In this document: piece after piece, positions 8,759 through 21,509 of the stretch
How the letters are laid out: the number at the start of each line of letters is the position of its first letter
Position numbering within the stretch: the first letter of the stretch is position 1
DNA from: Diatrype stigma
Lineage: Eukaryota; Ascomycota; Sordariomycetes; Xylariales; Diatrypaceae
NCBI GenBank assembly: GCA_022225965.2
Contig: JAKJXP020000048.1
Span: forward strand, 8,876 to 72,875
Length of the DNA: 64,000 nt
Direction: 5' to 3'
Position numbers and translations under genes: made by a program
Notes under the pieces: model-generated
Databases searched by the model: none
The model's input: only the letters and a program-made list of their open reading frames with translations
What the model was told of the DNA's origin: nothing

Positions 8759-11005
8759 CGGTCGGTTCGTACACGCTGATTCAAGCAGATTTCCTCTTTT
8801 CAGGCTTTTACTACAAAACATATCCGCAAGCCGCGCATTTCGTAAGATACTGTGATGAATACTGCTGAAGTATGTTTCGACCGTAGGTGAGATCACAAAG
8901 TATTACGAAATATTACCTGATGATAACTAGATGACTAGACGTTTTCGCATACCGACCACATGCTCCCTCCATCCGAACTAAGGCCCTGATTACCACTTAG
9001 CACCGTAATGAGTTTAAACTGGCATATGCATCCTTCTTTGCTAGTGAACAATGTTAGTTGGTATTGTTTGTTCAGCTTGCTCGCCCGATCCTGTGGTTCT
9101 TCGCAATGCCGTACGACTTGGAAGTCGTTACTTGTCCGAAATATGGTGTCTTTCATCAAAGTGCCCCGGGCATGTTCTTCTCTTATATACTTGATGCGGG
9201 TGGTAGCCGAGACATATGCGTATATATATATATATACCTTATTTCCAGCAAGAATAGCGGATAAATTGGTTTACTGAATTAGTTTCTGATGAACTCGCGA
9301 CTTGCAGGAAAGCAGCAAATGTTGGAGGATAAAATACCAAATGCCCGCCAAATGTCGCCAAAGGCAAATCTGGTGTTTCATCGAGAGCTGGAGAGCTCCG
9401 CAGTAACTATTTTAGCTCACGATTTGGTGCGGATTAGCGCTAGCGCGTTGCTCTTCCGGGAATGGAACTGTAGCGATGCGCGAGGCCCATTGGATAACCC
9501 GCGGCAGGCAATTTTAACGTGCTTCAGCCGCCTTTCCCCTTTCCGATGCAAATGGGCCCACATCCTTGTCGGATTTCTCGAAGTACAAAGTACATCCTTA
9601 GCTCAGGTACAGACGGCAGGGAAGGCGCCATTAATGACTGACTGATTGATAGGCAGCCGGTTGTTTCTGAAGTTTATCTCGCTTCAATGCCTTGAACGCT
9701 GTAAGTGACACCTACCTAATACCTGCTGGCTGTGATCCCTCCCTACCTAGGTACAGTAAATTGTGTAAGCACCCCTTTCCCGAGAGCTGGATTCTACGTT
9801 GACGAGATCTTTTATTACTATGTACGTAGTAGAGCAACAGAGATAACTATGGCAGATGCCCTGGAGGTTTGCTGGATTTTGCGATATACTCTGGAGGAGA
9901 AGCTCATTTAAGACCCGCCATGTTGCAGCTTTTCGCACTTGGTGACTTGGGAAAGATGATGGATGATGGCTGCAAGGCCGGAAGACTGAAGACGGGCTAT
10001 ACAGAGGTATCAGGCCCTGCCAGGCACAGAAACAACGGGACCTCGATGCCATGCAGGTCAGAGATGCGGTGTTTGCACAGGCTTGGCAGCACTGCGCCAG
10101 GATTGGAAGGCGGGCATTAGCTATGTGCATTACAAGCATTACGGGCGTTATGGGCATCAAGGCATTATCCCAGACAGCCAGAATGCCCGAACATGCCCTC
10201 CGACCAAGTAGGTATCAGAGTATCTGTCTATGTCTGTCAGTTTGTCAGTGCAGGTTCCGGTCCCCTCTTTTCCTACTACCGTTCAACTCTCGTAGCAGCC
10301 AAACATCACCTTCACCTTCACCTTCTCCTCAACTCAACCTGACCGATCTGCTTGCTGCCAGCCAGATCTGTGGTCCCACGACGACATTGTTCGACATTGT
10401 TATCGCCGTGACCCTAGTTAATGAGCGTTTTGTTTTGACATTTTCATCCGTTTCTTGCACCCTTTTTTCTTGATCACTCGTTTCAAGTGTAATTTTGAAG
10501 TTTAGACAGACGGTCCTTTTAGCAAGCAGGCCTACATTGCGAGCCAATCCGTGGTCCCTAGTTTTAATCTCTAGTACCTCACCTCACCAAGGCCGACGAG
10601 AAAAAGACTGCATGCTCAGGTACCACCACAGCAGTAACCAGTAACCACCTGCAGTCAATTCACTACACGACGCCCAGCCGTTTTTTCTGACCTGCCTTCG
10701 ATCCGGCATCCTGCATCTGAGAAAAAACCGACGTCGACGTCAAGTGGAAGAAGAAGCAACTACTGGATTGCATGCATAGTGCCTGCCGCAATTCAGTCAA
10801 ACCAGCATCCTCCACCTGCCTCCCGCCTTCCCCAACTACAGACGCTCTTTCGGCACTACAGGGACTCAACAGCCGACCTCATTCCTGCTCATTCCTGAGC
10901 AGCTGTTTTTCCCGACAACATCAACAAATAATCACCAAAGCCCTCGAAGCTTGCTAGTCATCTTTTGGACCCAATTGACTCAGTTTCAGGCTGTTTTCCT
11001 TTTTT

Positions 11006-11023
11006 GGTTACGGTTACGGTTAC
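11006..11023. repeat. (GGTTAC)3 hexanucleotide repeat
   Basis: Three copies in the presumed 5' leader of the SH3-domain gene. It is not the fungal telomere unit TTAGGG. Confidence 0.9.
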
Positions 11024-11242
11024 GACTATTACTCAGATCAACACCGCAATAGTCTATTACAAGCAAACCCACGAACCACTATCCCACTATTCCACTAAGG
11101 CAGCATCTCACTCTAGAGTCTAATAACATCGACAGCGGAAACAATCGGGGTCACGTCACCTAGAGGCAGCAACAGTTTTTTGACGAATATATCAATCAAC
11201 CTGCCAAGCCCAACTCAATCGGATAATATGCAGTATTGAGCA

Positions 11243-13310
11243 ATGATAGGATCACAACGCCATGCTTTCGCGACGCGAATGACCAATCCCGACTTGTCGA
11301 ACTCACCAGAGCACTCTCTGTCGGCGGATCTAACAGTGCTCCAGCGTCAAGAGCAGAGCAGCGCGATGGCGCCACCGAACCCGAGAACGAAAAGGGGAGG
11401 ATATTCGGGTGAGCGCGTGAAATTCAGCACCCGAAATGCGCTCCTGTCACTGCTCGCAGCAGTGCCTGTTACGATAGCCGCAGATGACTGTATCTCGTTA
11501 TCTGGTTCTACTGCTTGCCCAGCCTTCGAGAAAGCTTCGATATCGCCTTCAGGTCGTGCGGCGACCTTTTTGTGAGTGCAACCACTTCACATAGGGAGGC
11601 AACATGCCCCCAAAAGGCTACATGTCATTACTGTATGAGGCCTTCAAGTAACTAACTACCCCCCTAGTTCGTTCCTTCAGTATGTCTCCGACACGGCGTC
11701 TTTCGACGACAAATTGAACGAATACGTTCAAACCAGCTATGTCCAGAGCAAGTGAGTGGAGTTGGATGTGATCCTTCATTTGCCCAAGCTGACAGTATTT
11801 CAGGTACCAAACCTTGCTTGGATGTAGTGATGTCGACCTCGTCAACACTACTGCCCTCTATGCACGCTTCACTACGTCGGTCATTTGCAATGCCATCATC
11901 CAAAACTCAGATAAGGAATGTGGTTTGACTGGAGATGCTGCTCGGCCTTTGTGTGCCGAATCTTGCGCGCAATTTGCCCAGAGTGAGGCATACATCGCAG
12001 CCGATGACGAGCTCTGCTCGAATCCCACAAGAGATGTCATGTCCCAGGTCAGAGCGGATTTTCAGGATTGCGTCGTGCCTTCGGATTCGTTGTCTAGCTC
12101 CGGTTGTATCGAGGCGATCGATAATGAACCGACGAACTGCGGATATGGCACTAGCATTGTTGGACTCTGTTCGTACTGTGCATCAGGAGGTATCAACTCC
12201 ACCGATACTTGTTGCTACAGCTCAGATACCGGGTCGAAATGTGCCGATGTGGTTTTGCCAACCATCACACCCTCGATGACCTTCAGTACTCCGACGCCCA
12301 CACCCTCCGATGGGGCGACCACACCAGACCCTTCTGATAGCGATAACCATGGTCTCTCGGGCGGCGCTATTGCTGGTATCGTTATTGGATCACTCGCCGG
12401 ACTGGCTATTTTGATACTTTTGGCTCTCTTCTGCATTAGAATTATGCGAAGACGAAGTGACGGCAGCCAGAAAGGCAGTATCTTCAACCAGCCAGCCCCC
12501 TCTAGGCAAGGACCCCAGGTCTCCAAAATTCCCGCCAATGCACCAGCCCCAGGGTTCGAGGTGCTTCCTGGTGGTAGGATAGCACGCATGTCGGCGTTAG
12601 AGGGCCGTCCCGGAGATGACCAGTCGAAGCACGGAGGATCGAGGCACGGTGGCTCAACAAGCACTGCAGCTGGCGGGTCAGTCCTTGGATATATGGCCGG
12701 CAGGAGGAGAGGAGATGCACGTGATAATCAGTCGTCCTCGGACAGTTTCGGAGAAAGTCCCCGTTCGGATATCCGTGCTGGCGTGCTGCGGCCGCCGCCA
12801 ACGAATCGTAGAAACGGATCGCTATCGAGCGGCTCGATCCTCATAGGCGAGGACCCTCAGTCACCGAGCAGCGGTGGTGGGATGTCATCCCCTCCCGGTA
12901 TGGCTAGCCAGCAGTCGGAGCAACTCCCATTCTTCAAGGATTACTACTCGCAAGACGACATTCATCCAGGCGAAAGAGTTGCAGTTCTCTGGGCCTACCA
13001 ACCTCGTGCCGCTGATGAGTTCACATTAGACCGTGGCGATATGCTGAAGGTGGTAGGCATCTGGGATGACGGATGGGCGACAGGCATCATGATGGATGAA
13101 AGAGCCGATGAGTGGGAAGCACGACGGCAGGCACAGAGAGATAGCGGAGTGTCGAGCACATCAGTACGTGGACGCGACCCGTCGCCCACTGTGAGCGGGG
13201 AGATCAAGGCATTCCCTCTGGTGTGCGTTTGCCTGCCTGAACACTGGAGGAAAACAATCGAAGGTGATGGCTCCACGGAGACCACGTCTAGCGCCCACCA
13301 AGGAACTTGA
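11243..13310 (+). CDS. Type I membrane protein with cysteine-rich ectodomain and cytoplasmic SH3 domain
   Basis: Three exons (11243-11571, 11668-11751, 11804-13310) encode about 639 residues. A second in-frame ATG at 11366 would start 42 codons later and places the hydrophobic NALLSLLAAVPVTIAA nearer the N terminus as a signal peptide; I think that start is at least as likely. The extracellular part has many cysteines (for example CNAIIQNSDKECGLTGD and CSYCASGG), then a Ser/Thr/Pro stalk. One transmembrane helix near residues 320-350 (GGAIAGIVIGSLAGLAILIL) is followed by basic IRIMRRR, predicting a cytoplasmic C terminus. That tail is Gly/Ser-rich and ends in an SH3 domain (AVLWAYQPRAADEFTLDRGD...DDGWATG). 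The SH3 carries a roughly 35-residue hydrophilic insertion before its last strands (IKAFPLVCVCLP). By architecture it resembles a Fus1- or Sho1-like cell-surface signalling scaffold of filamentous fungi; I cannot assign an ortholog. Confidence 0.85.
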
Positions 13311-15087
13311 CTTGTATGATCAATTCTCGCAAATATACCCCTCCGTGGCATTGAGGAACCGCATGAGCATTCTGTCTGTATTGGCCCGGCGTTCTGGAAT
13401 TCGGAGTTTCTCCCAACCTTTCTGCCCTAGTCATGACCCGTCTTGTCGTTGCATCCCCGCGATGCCGAAAATGCCAGGGCATCCGGTATGATACGCGTCA
13501 GCCCCTCGGACGTCAACCTTTTGTTGCACAAGACCATGCATTCTACGGCGGTACCCGCCTGCCACCTTTGCTTCGACGAGACACCAGTAATATTCTTTCG
13601 GATTGCCACATCGCCTCGGATCACTACTTTTGGCCGCAAGACGTTCTAGTGCCTACTTCGGTAGTGTTCTCCGGGTGTTCTTGGGGCCCGTTTAACGAAA
13701 TGAAGAGACGCGACATACCTAATTTTACGACGATACGCAACCGAGCCCTCCCCCTTTATTTCGAGCACTTATAGTTTATATACCCGGATAGCGAAGGTCG
13801 TGTTTAGGGGGCGGACGTTGTCGGGGAGGGCTGTTGCAATCCTAATTCGATTCTGCTTTTTCTCAAAGGGGAGGATGACCGGGGCTGGCTTATATGTGTT
13901 GGTAGGGGGGTTTGTCTCGTGCATTACCTACATCATGCACATGGACCTACCTACCTCTACCCACCTAAGTCTCACTCGCCCACGGACATCCGTATGGAAG
14001 GAGATATTCGCACGAAGGTCTAGAGATTCAGATATATCTACCCGCACAAGTGCTTCAGGATTCAGGACCAGGACGGACCATCTTGTGTTATCATTATATG
14101 GATAGTAGAAAGGTGGCCGGTCTTGTCTTGTCTTGCCAGTAGCACCTAGTACCTTTTGCGCGCTGTGGTGCGGTGGCGCTTTACATCTCATAGCTAGAGT
14201 AGTTAGATGCAGCATGGAAAACCAGACGTTTACTTCTCCCCCGCCCGTTTTTTTGCGCTCGCTGATTTAATTTGGATTTGATTTGTAGATTTCGCATCAT
14301 TACTTTGGATACTCGAAGTAGGTATGCTCCGTAGGTAAGTAGATAGATGCAATACTTTAGGTAGGCCGATAGTTAGCTACATACTAGTTAGCTAAGTAAT
14401 TAGGTTGTAGAGGAATGAGTGAGTTTTATTGCTCCTCAGATGACAATAAGAAACCTCTTCGACCTGAGATCACTCATAGTTATGTTTGTCTACTTCGTAA
14501 GTTCTGGCTGTCACATGCACACTCTGCTTCCGGTTGTGATATTTATGAAAATCATATGTCAGTCATTGCAGGCATCGGTGCATACAAGCTTCGAAATCCC
14601 GATGGCGTTGGTGTCAGCAGCCCACCACAGCTCCATCCCGCGCGAGCGTCCCTGACATCAGGCAGGTATGTATGTAAGTACCTAGGTATGTATGTAGTAG
14701 GTAGGTGCCCACTAATACGTATGCCTGTACCACCTTACCTTAGGTGCTGTAGGTAACCTTGAGCTGCCTGTGCTTCCATTCCATGTCTCTTTGGTTAACC
14801 TCCAACTACAACCTTGACACTTGATTTATACAGCCTTGATTCATACAACCTTGATCTAGTACAATAGCTGACGTCCGAAGCAACTACCGTCGCTGTATTT
14901 AGTCGCCTCGTCGGTCTACATCGGGTGAGCGTTCACAGTACCTAACTACCAGTTGCAGTCGCAGCAGCTAAGCATGGGGTGCCATCGCAACCCTTCTGCT
15001 ATGCGCTTACGATGATCGATGCGTCCCGTCCCGACTTGCAGCGCCATCCTTCCAGGTAGCTCCGTCGCAGCAACGTAGAACAACACC
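13311..15087. other. 1.8 kb intergenic region
   Basis: No supported gene. Short open frames near 13433-13774 lie directly behind the SH3-domain gene and are probably 3' UTR. TACCTAGGTA occurs at 14679-14688 within a GTAGGTA/TATGTA-rich stretch. The last 150 bases before VPS15 are CA-rich and leader-like. Confidence 0.5.
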
Positions 15088-18000
15088 ATGGGCAACTCCT
15101 GGTCGCTCGCCTCGCCGTCCGCCGGCTCTGCGGGCATCGACGTCCCCGAGCTGGCCGATATAGTACACGAGAGATCGCTCGGTAGCGGGAGGTTCATGAA
15201 GAGCATCCGCGCGAGGCACCATGACGGCGTCGTGCTCGCCAAAGTCACCGTGAAACCGTCCCAGGATACCACCCTGCAGGATTATAGAGATAGGATACTA
15301 CGTATGGAATAGATCCCCGCCTACCTACCTAGCCAAATTTTACATTTCTTTCCTTTTTTCTATAATGCGCAGCCCGTCTGTGATGGATGATGGATGGTTT
15401 GAATGCTGACCTAAGTGCACGCGTGAAGAGGAGAGAGATAAGCTGAGAGATGTCCCAAACGCCTTGGGATTCGAGCGCGCCTTCGAGAACGGTCTGAACG
15501 GGTTCCTCGTCCGGCAATACCTCCATAGCTCCCTATACGATCGCTTATCGACACGGCCTTTTCTGGAGGACATAGAGAAGAGATGGCTGGCGTTCCAGCT
15601 CCTGTGCGCGCTGCGGGACTGCCACGCCCGTGATGTCTACCACGGCGATATCAAGACGGAGAACATGATTGTGACCTCTTGGAACTGGCTATACCTCACC
15701 GATTTCACCGGCTCCTTCAAGCCTAAGCAGCTGAACGAGACCAACCCCGCCAACTTCTCGTACTATTTCGACCAGTCCGGCCGTCGCACTTGCTATATCG
15801 CGCCGGAGAGATTCGTCCCCAAAGATGACCTCGTCAACGACGGATTCGTAGGCAAACTCACCTGGTCGATGGATGTTTTCAGCGCCGGCTGCGTCATCGC
15901 CGAGATGTTCTTAGAGACGCCCATATTCAGTCTTAGTCAGCTGTTTAAGTACCGTCGCGGCGAGTTCGACCCCGCCATATCGCATCTCAGTCGGATCCCG
16001 GACCAGGGGTTGCGAGAAATGCTCTCGAGCATGATACACCTCGATCCCCAGAAGCGGTACTCGGCCGAGCAGTACCTGGACTTCTACAAGGGCAAGGTGT
16101 TTCCGGAATACTTCTATAGCTTCCTGCACCAGTACATGGAACTCATCACGGATCCTAGCAATGGTAGAGCCCCTATCTCGGGGGCGCTCAAGAACCTAGG
16201 CGAAGCCGATGATCGAATAGATCGGGTCTATTATGATTTTGACAAGATCTCCTATTTCTTGGGCTACCATGAGAACAAAACTTCCTCTCCGATAACACGC
16301 TTTACCCCGAGACTCGGCCTGGGCTTGTTTCCCGTTCGACTGAACGTACCAAACAACGAGAGATATGTCGCGACCGTGCCACAACCTACAGATGATGATG
16401 GCTCCCTCATATTCCTCACGTTGGTTGCCGGATCTCTCAGGAATACCGCCAGAGCAGCTTCCAAGATAAGGGCCTGCGACGTTCTGCTGGCTTTCTCAGA
16501 GAGATTAACTGACGAGGCGAAACTGGACCGGGTTCTCCCTTATCTGATGACTCTGTTGAATGATGATGTCGACCTCGTTGCGATATCCGCCCTACGGACT
16601 GTCACCCAGTTATTGGCTTTGGTAACAGTCATTACTCCTGTCAACGCACATGTGTTCCCCGAATATATCATGCCTAGGATGCAGGTCTTCCTGTCTGGAG
16701 CCTCCAGACAACCTATCATGGGCAAAGAGCGCCGGGAACCGAGTGCGTTAGTCCGCGCTACGTATGCGTCTTGTCTAGGAAGCCTGGCAACATCTGCCTC
16801 CAAGTTTCTAGAGTTGACAGCCATCATGCGAGCAGAGGGTTCTATTAGTACTGTTGACCCGGAGCTGGAAGCTGGGAGCGACTCCGGAGCCGCATACGAT
16901 GGTTTGTTCGACAATGCGCAAGGCGAACTCGTGGAACTGTTCGAGACGCATGCGAAAGCTCTGGTGGAGGATCCTGACGCCTCGGTTCGACGGGCGTTCC
17001 TGAGTTCCGTCCCAGAGCTCTGTATGTTCTTTGGCAGTGCCGAGTCGAACGACATCATTCTTACTCACCTGAATACCTACCTCAACGATCGGGACTGGAT
17101 GTTGAAATGCGCTTTCTTCGACACCATCGTCGGGATCGCTGCGTTCCTCGGTAGCACGAGCTTAGAGGAGTTCAGTCTCCCACTGATGGTTCAGGCCGTC
17201 ACGGATCCAGAAGAGCATGTCGTGCAAGCCGCATTGCATTCACTAGCTGAGTTGGCGAACCTTGGCCTTATATCCAAGGCCAAGACCTGGGAGCTGGTTG
17301 ACGTTGTCGGACGCTTTACTATGCATCCGAATATTTGGATCAGGGGGTCCGCAGCGGAGTACCTCGCCAGCGCGGCGAAGTTGCTTTCGCCTGCCGATAT
17401 TAGGTGCATCGTCTTGCCTCTTGTCAGGCCATTTCTGAAAGCTGCAATCATTCCGGATTTCTCGGATCTCGCACTTCTGGACGCGTTGAAGAAACCCCTA
17501 TCTCGAACTGTGTTCGATCTGGCGTTGTCATGGGCCCAGAAGACGGACCGAGGCTTGTTTTGGAAAGCAGTCAGACAGCAGAAGCAATCGACGTTTACTA
17601 TCGCTTCCACGGCACTGGCTATCAGGTCAGCGCGGGAGACGCAGCCACAAACGCTTAACAAAGTCGCACGAAACGACGAGGATGAACAATGGCTAACGCG
17701 GTTACGAAACATGGGAATGACGACGGAAGATGAATTCAAACTGCTGGCTCTGAGAGAGTTCATCTGGAGGTTGAGTCAGATGAAGAACCGCGACTCGATC
17801 AACCAGGATACATCTACGACTCCTCTGAACACCATTATTGCATTGAGAAGTCTGAACGTTAAGATGCAGACGATAATGTTTGACGAGGCCGCGACTATTG
17901 AGGAGCCAATATGGCAACAACGACAGGTCCATGATCTCGATAAAGGACCGTATACAATAGCAGACGCTCTACTTGATGCCTCGATGACTATCGACGAGCC

Positions 18001-20350
18001 AGTTGGTAGGAGACGACGGGCTGCCATGAACGCTCACCGGTCCCGGTTCGGCAGTCGCGGTGGTGCGGTTTCGCCAAGAACAGCAAATTCGCCGGCACAG
18101 ACCCAGCCATCTTCACCCGTAGGAAGTCCAGGGGGTTATGAGGAATCGAGAAGGACATCGTCACTAAGCAGAGGACGCCGTGTCCATGACGACGATACTT
18201 CTATTTCTGATGCGCCTTACGCGTCAAGGAGAGCAATTCGACACCAGTCGAGTGCACTTGATTTACTGAATCGTAAAGACAGTGGTAGGTCCGTTGCAGA
18301 GACGGGTACGACCGAAGCGAATGCATTCGGCCAAGTCGAGGGCCCATTCGCACAGAACACGCCACCGAGAATATCGATCCCGGATAACATCTCTGAGAAT
18401 GACAAGTTCAGCAATAGACTACGGGCTGCCCATACGTATGAGGGCAACGATCCCAGCATCCTCAAAATGCTGGACAACATGTACATCGATAACTACCCGC
18501 ACGACATCGCCGAGTTCGGCCCGCTTGTCACGCCCGTGACCCGGCGGAAGGTGAGCAAGGCGGCGTCGGCGGCAGCTGGAGGCAACCCCGGCGACGAGGC
18601 GTGGAAGCCGGCTGGCAAGCTCGTCGCAACCTTCTCGGAGCACACGGGCGCGATCAACCGCGTCATCCCATCTCCCGACCACCAATTCTTCATCACGGGC
18701 GGCGACGACGGGTGCGTTAAGGTGTGGGACTCGGCCCGGCTCGAGCGCAACGTGACACACCGCTCGCGGCAGACGCACCGGCATGCGCCCGGCGCCCGCG
18801 TTGTCGCGCTCTGCTTCATCGAGAACACGCACACGTTCGTCAGCTGCGCCACCGACGGCCGCGTGCACGTCGTCAAGGTGGACACGGCGACAACTTCGTC
18901 TTCTGGAGCCAACAACAACTCCCCCAACAACAGCAATAACACCAATACCAACAATGCCTCGACTACTACTACTAACAACCCGACCACGAACAACTACGCC
19001 ACCACCAAGTACATCCGCCTCCGCCTGCTGCGCGAGTACCAGCTCCCGGCGGGCGAGCACGCCGTCTGGTGCGAGCACTTCAAGCAGGACCTGGCGTCGG
19101 TGCTGGTGCTGGCCACGAGCCGGTCGCGCGTGCTGGGCATCGACCTGCGCACCATGGCGCTGCTGTACGCGCTCGAGAACCCCGTCCGCCACGGCTGCCC
19201 CACCTGCTTCGTGATCGACCGCCGCCGCAACTGGCTCCTGCTCGGCACCAGCCACGGCGTCCTCGACCTCTGGGACCTGCGGTTCCGCCTGCGGCTGAAG
19301 GCCTGGGGCTTGTCCGGGAGTTGTGGTGGTGGTGGTGGTGGTGGTGGGAGCCATAATAGTGCCAGGCCCGAGCCCGTCTACCGCCTCGCGCTCCACCCTA
19401 CTAAGGGCCGCGGGAAGTGGGTCTGCGTGGCGGGCGGCACGGGCCGCGGCGGCGAGGTGACGGTCTGGGACCTGGAGAAGACGCAGTGCCGCGAGGTGTA
19501 TCGGTGCGGCAGCCCCTTTTCTTCTTCTCCCTCCGCTCCCCCTCCTTCGTCGGGGGGAAGCAGCAGCAATACCACCACGATCCTCAAGGACGTGCCTAAG
19601 GAGTACAAGCCTTGGGACGTGGACGAGGATAAGCCCGAGGGCATGCTCGGCCGGTTCGCGACTGCTACCGCTACTAATAGTAGTCACAACAATACTGGTA
19701 GTAGCGTCGATCTGCCATCATCTGCTACTACTGCTCCTGTCCCCCCCACGCCTGCGGCCCCGGCTGACATCGCGACGACCACGGCGGACCGCGGCGTCCG
19801 CGCCATGGTCGTCGGCGCCGGCGCCATGGAGGACCAGCGCGACGTCCGCTACGGGTACCTGGTCACGGGCGGCTCCGACCGCAGGCTGCGGTTCTGGGAC
19901 GTGTTCCGCATCGAGAACTCGAGCGTGTTCAGCGGCAGTGGTGTTGGTGGCGGCGGGTCATCAGTAATAGGAGAAGATGGCAGCAGTTCTAGTAGCGTTA
20001 ATAGTGCTGGTGGCGGCGGCGGTGGTGGTATGATGATGTCGAAACCCGTCTTCGTGTCGACTGCCCTGCCGAGCCAGCCGGGCCTGGTGCTGAATTTGGA
20101 GAGGTGGCCTAGGAGTGGCGGCGGTGGTGGTGCTGGTGCTGGGGGAGCTGGGGCAGGAGGGAAGAGTGGTGGTGGAGGAGGAGGCAGCAGTGCGCGCGAG
20201 AAGCCGCCCCGACACTCGGTCATCTCGGCCGAGCAGGCGCAGCTGCTCCGCAGCCATCTCGACGCCATTCTCGACGTCGCCGTGCTCGAGCTGCCGTACA
20301 CCATGACCGTCAGCGTGGACCGGTCGGGGGTTATCTTTGTTTTCCAGTAA
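15088..20350 (+). CDS. VPS15: VPS15 (p150) protein kinase-like regulatory subunit of the Vps34 PI3-kinase
   Basis: Two exons (15088-15301, 15429-20350) encode about 1711 residues. Vps15 anchors and activates Vps34, making PI3P on endosomes and autophagic membranes, in complexes with Atg6/Beclin and Atg14 or Vps38. The protein begins MGNS, a Gly-2 myristoylation context. The kinase-like domain has HGDIKTEN (H143-G-D145) and DFTG (D163) in place of the usual HRD and DFG, as is usual for this divergent family, plus the hallmark SWNWLYLTDF. HEAT-type alpha-repeats fill the middle (about 16400-17600), then a disordered Ser/Arg-rich segment. C-terminal WD40 repeats start near 18600 (HTGAINRVIPSPDHQFFITG, DDGCVKVWDS, GGSDRRLRFWDV). 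The WD40 part is interrupted by Asn/Thr, poly-Gly and Ser/Gly loops, making it longer than yeast Vps15 (1454 residues). The acceptor at 15428 was chosen because it restores ILQERDKLRDVPNALGF. Confidence 0.96.
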
Positions 20351-21509
20351 CTACTACTACATAGGTGTTAAGTCAGGTGCATCAAATGAGATCACGTATG
20401 TATGTGCGTTGAAAAAATGCATCAAGGATGAGAATCTTGGCTCAGCTCGAAAGTTGGGAAATATGAATATGAAAATGAACAACCATCGACATTACACTTT
20501 ACATTACATCGCTTTAGTCTACGTGTAAATAACTGGTTCGTAGCTTAGTTATTAGTTGCTGATTACAGATTTTGCTTGTACTGAGTTCCGTATATTGAGC
20601 GAACATATTATATTCTGTTTTTGGTTGGCGTCTAGCCAAAGAACCTATTACCTACCTATTACTTTACCTCCCTACTTACTAGCTACTGATCGATCCCCAT
20701 ATATGTATTTCGTATTTCCCAAGAGAACCTAGCTACCTCCTGAGTAGCAGCATGGAAATACCAGGGCTCCAGCAAGAGGAAGAGGGTGGATGGATGGCGA
20801 TGCCGTTTCATCTACTCCTCGACCGCCTAGGCGCACATACACACTCGAATATATATCTACACATGCAAATAGCTTAGACAGACACAACACACCTTCCAGA
20901 ACACCAGTTACCTAAGAATAAACCTACGAACGAAGCCCCAGGGTTTTCATCTTCTATATACGGTGTTATTGCTCCCCCCACGCTAGATTCCCATACTGGT
21001 TGGTTGGTTGGTACATAGTTACAATATAGGGTGACAAGACAAGACAGACAAGACAAGACAGAGAGCAAGGGCAGTCTAGTCCAGCCCAGTCCAGTCAGAT
21101 GGTCTGTCTATTTTACACAAAATCTAACCACACTCACTACACACAAAGATGGAGGCTTCGAAGTCCGACTTTCAGACTCTGGGTCTCGTGGTGAGGTGCG
21201 TTACTTGGGACCCTTCCTTCCTTCCCCTTTCTAGTATTTCGAATTCGACCAACAAAATCGACCGAACGACCACCTGACCGCTCTGATAGGAACCCACAAC
21301 GCCGACGAACCCTTCGATGAAATGGCATTAATCGGGTCGTGAATGCATTCCGATATTTCTCTTCTCTCTCTCTACTCTACTCCACTCCGGGCCGCCCTCC
21401 CTCGCGTCTCCCCTTCTTTCTTCATTTCCCATGGTTTCTTTTCTCCGCACCAGCAAGTGGTATAGTGTGTAAAAGTCAGGCTCCTCTCCTCTTTCACACC
21501 CAACTTTTC
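20351..21509. other. Intergenic region between convergent VPS15 and VMA16
   Basis: This holds the 3' regions of both convergent genes. It contains AT-rich stretches and CTACCTACC-type simple sequence (20640-20700), and AGACA-type repeats near 21032-21063. No gene recognised. Confidence 0.5.

Larger units (their letters stand above)
7564..11242. other. 3.7 kb intergenic region, no convincing gene; long leader near its right end
   Basis: Only short, weak reading frames occur here, none with recognisable domains. Simple repeats include six AGTC units (8735-8758) and AT-dinucleotide runs near 9220. One copy of the palindrome TACCTAGGTA is at 9744-9753. From about 10200 the sequence becomes pyrimidine/CA-rich, with CACCTT x3 (10307-10324) and GGTTAC x3 (11006-11023), and reads like a long 5' leader of the SH3-domain gene. 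It contains a 61-codon upstream ORF at 10772-10957. Confidence 0.5.

Noticed and set aside
9289..9645. 118-codon plus-strand frame
   Set aside because: No homology-like motifs, no splice partners and unconvincing composition.
11006..11023. GGTTAC triplet repeat as a telomere-like sequence
   Set aside because: It differs from TTAGGG, has only three copies and lies inside a gene leader.
18419..19687. 422-codon minus-strand open frame antisense to VPS15
   Set aside because: It is an antisense shadow of the GC-rich WD40 coding region; the product is Arg/Ala/Val-rich low complexity and the plus strand has clear VPS15 homology.
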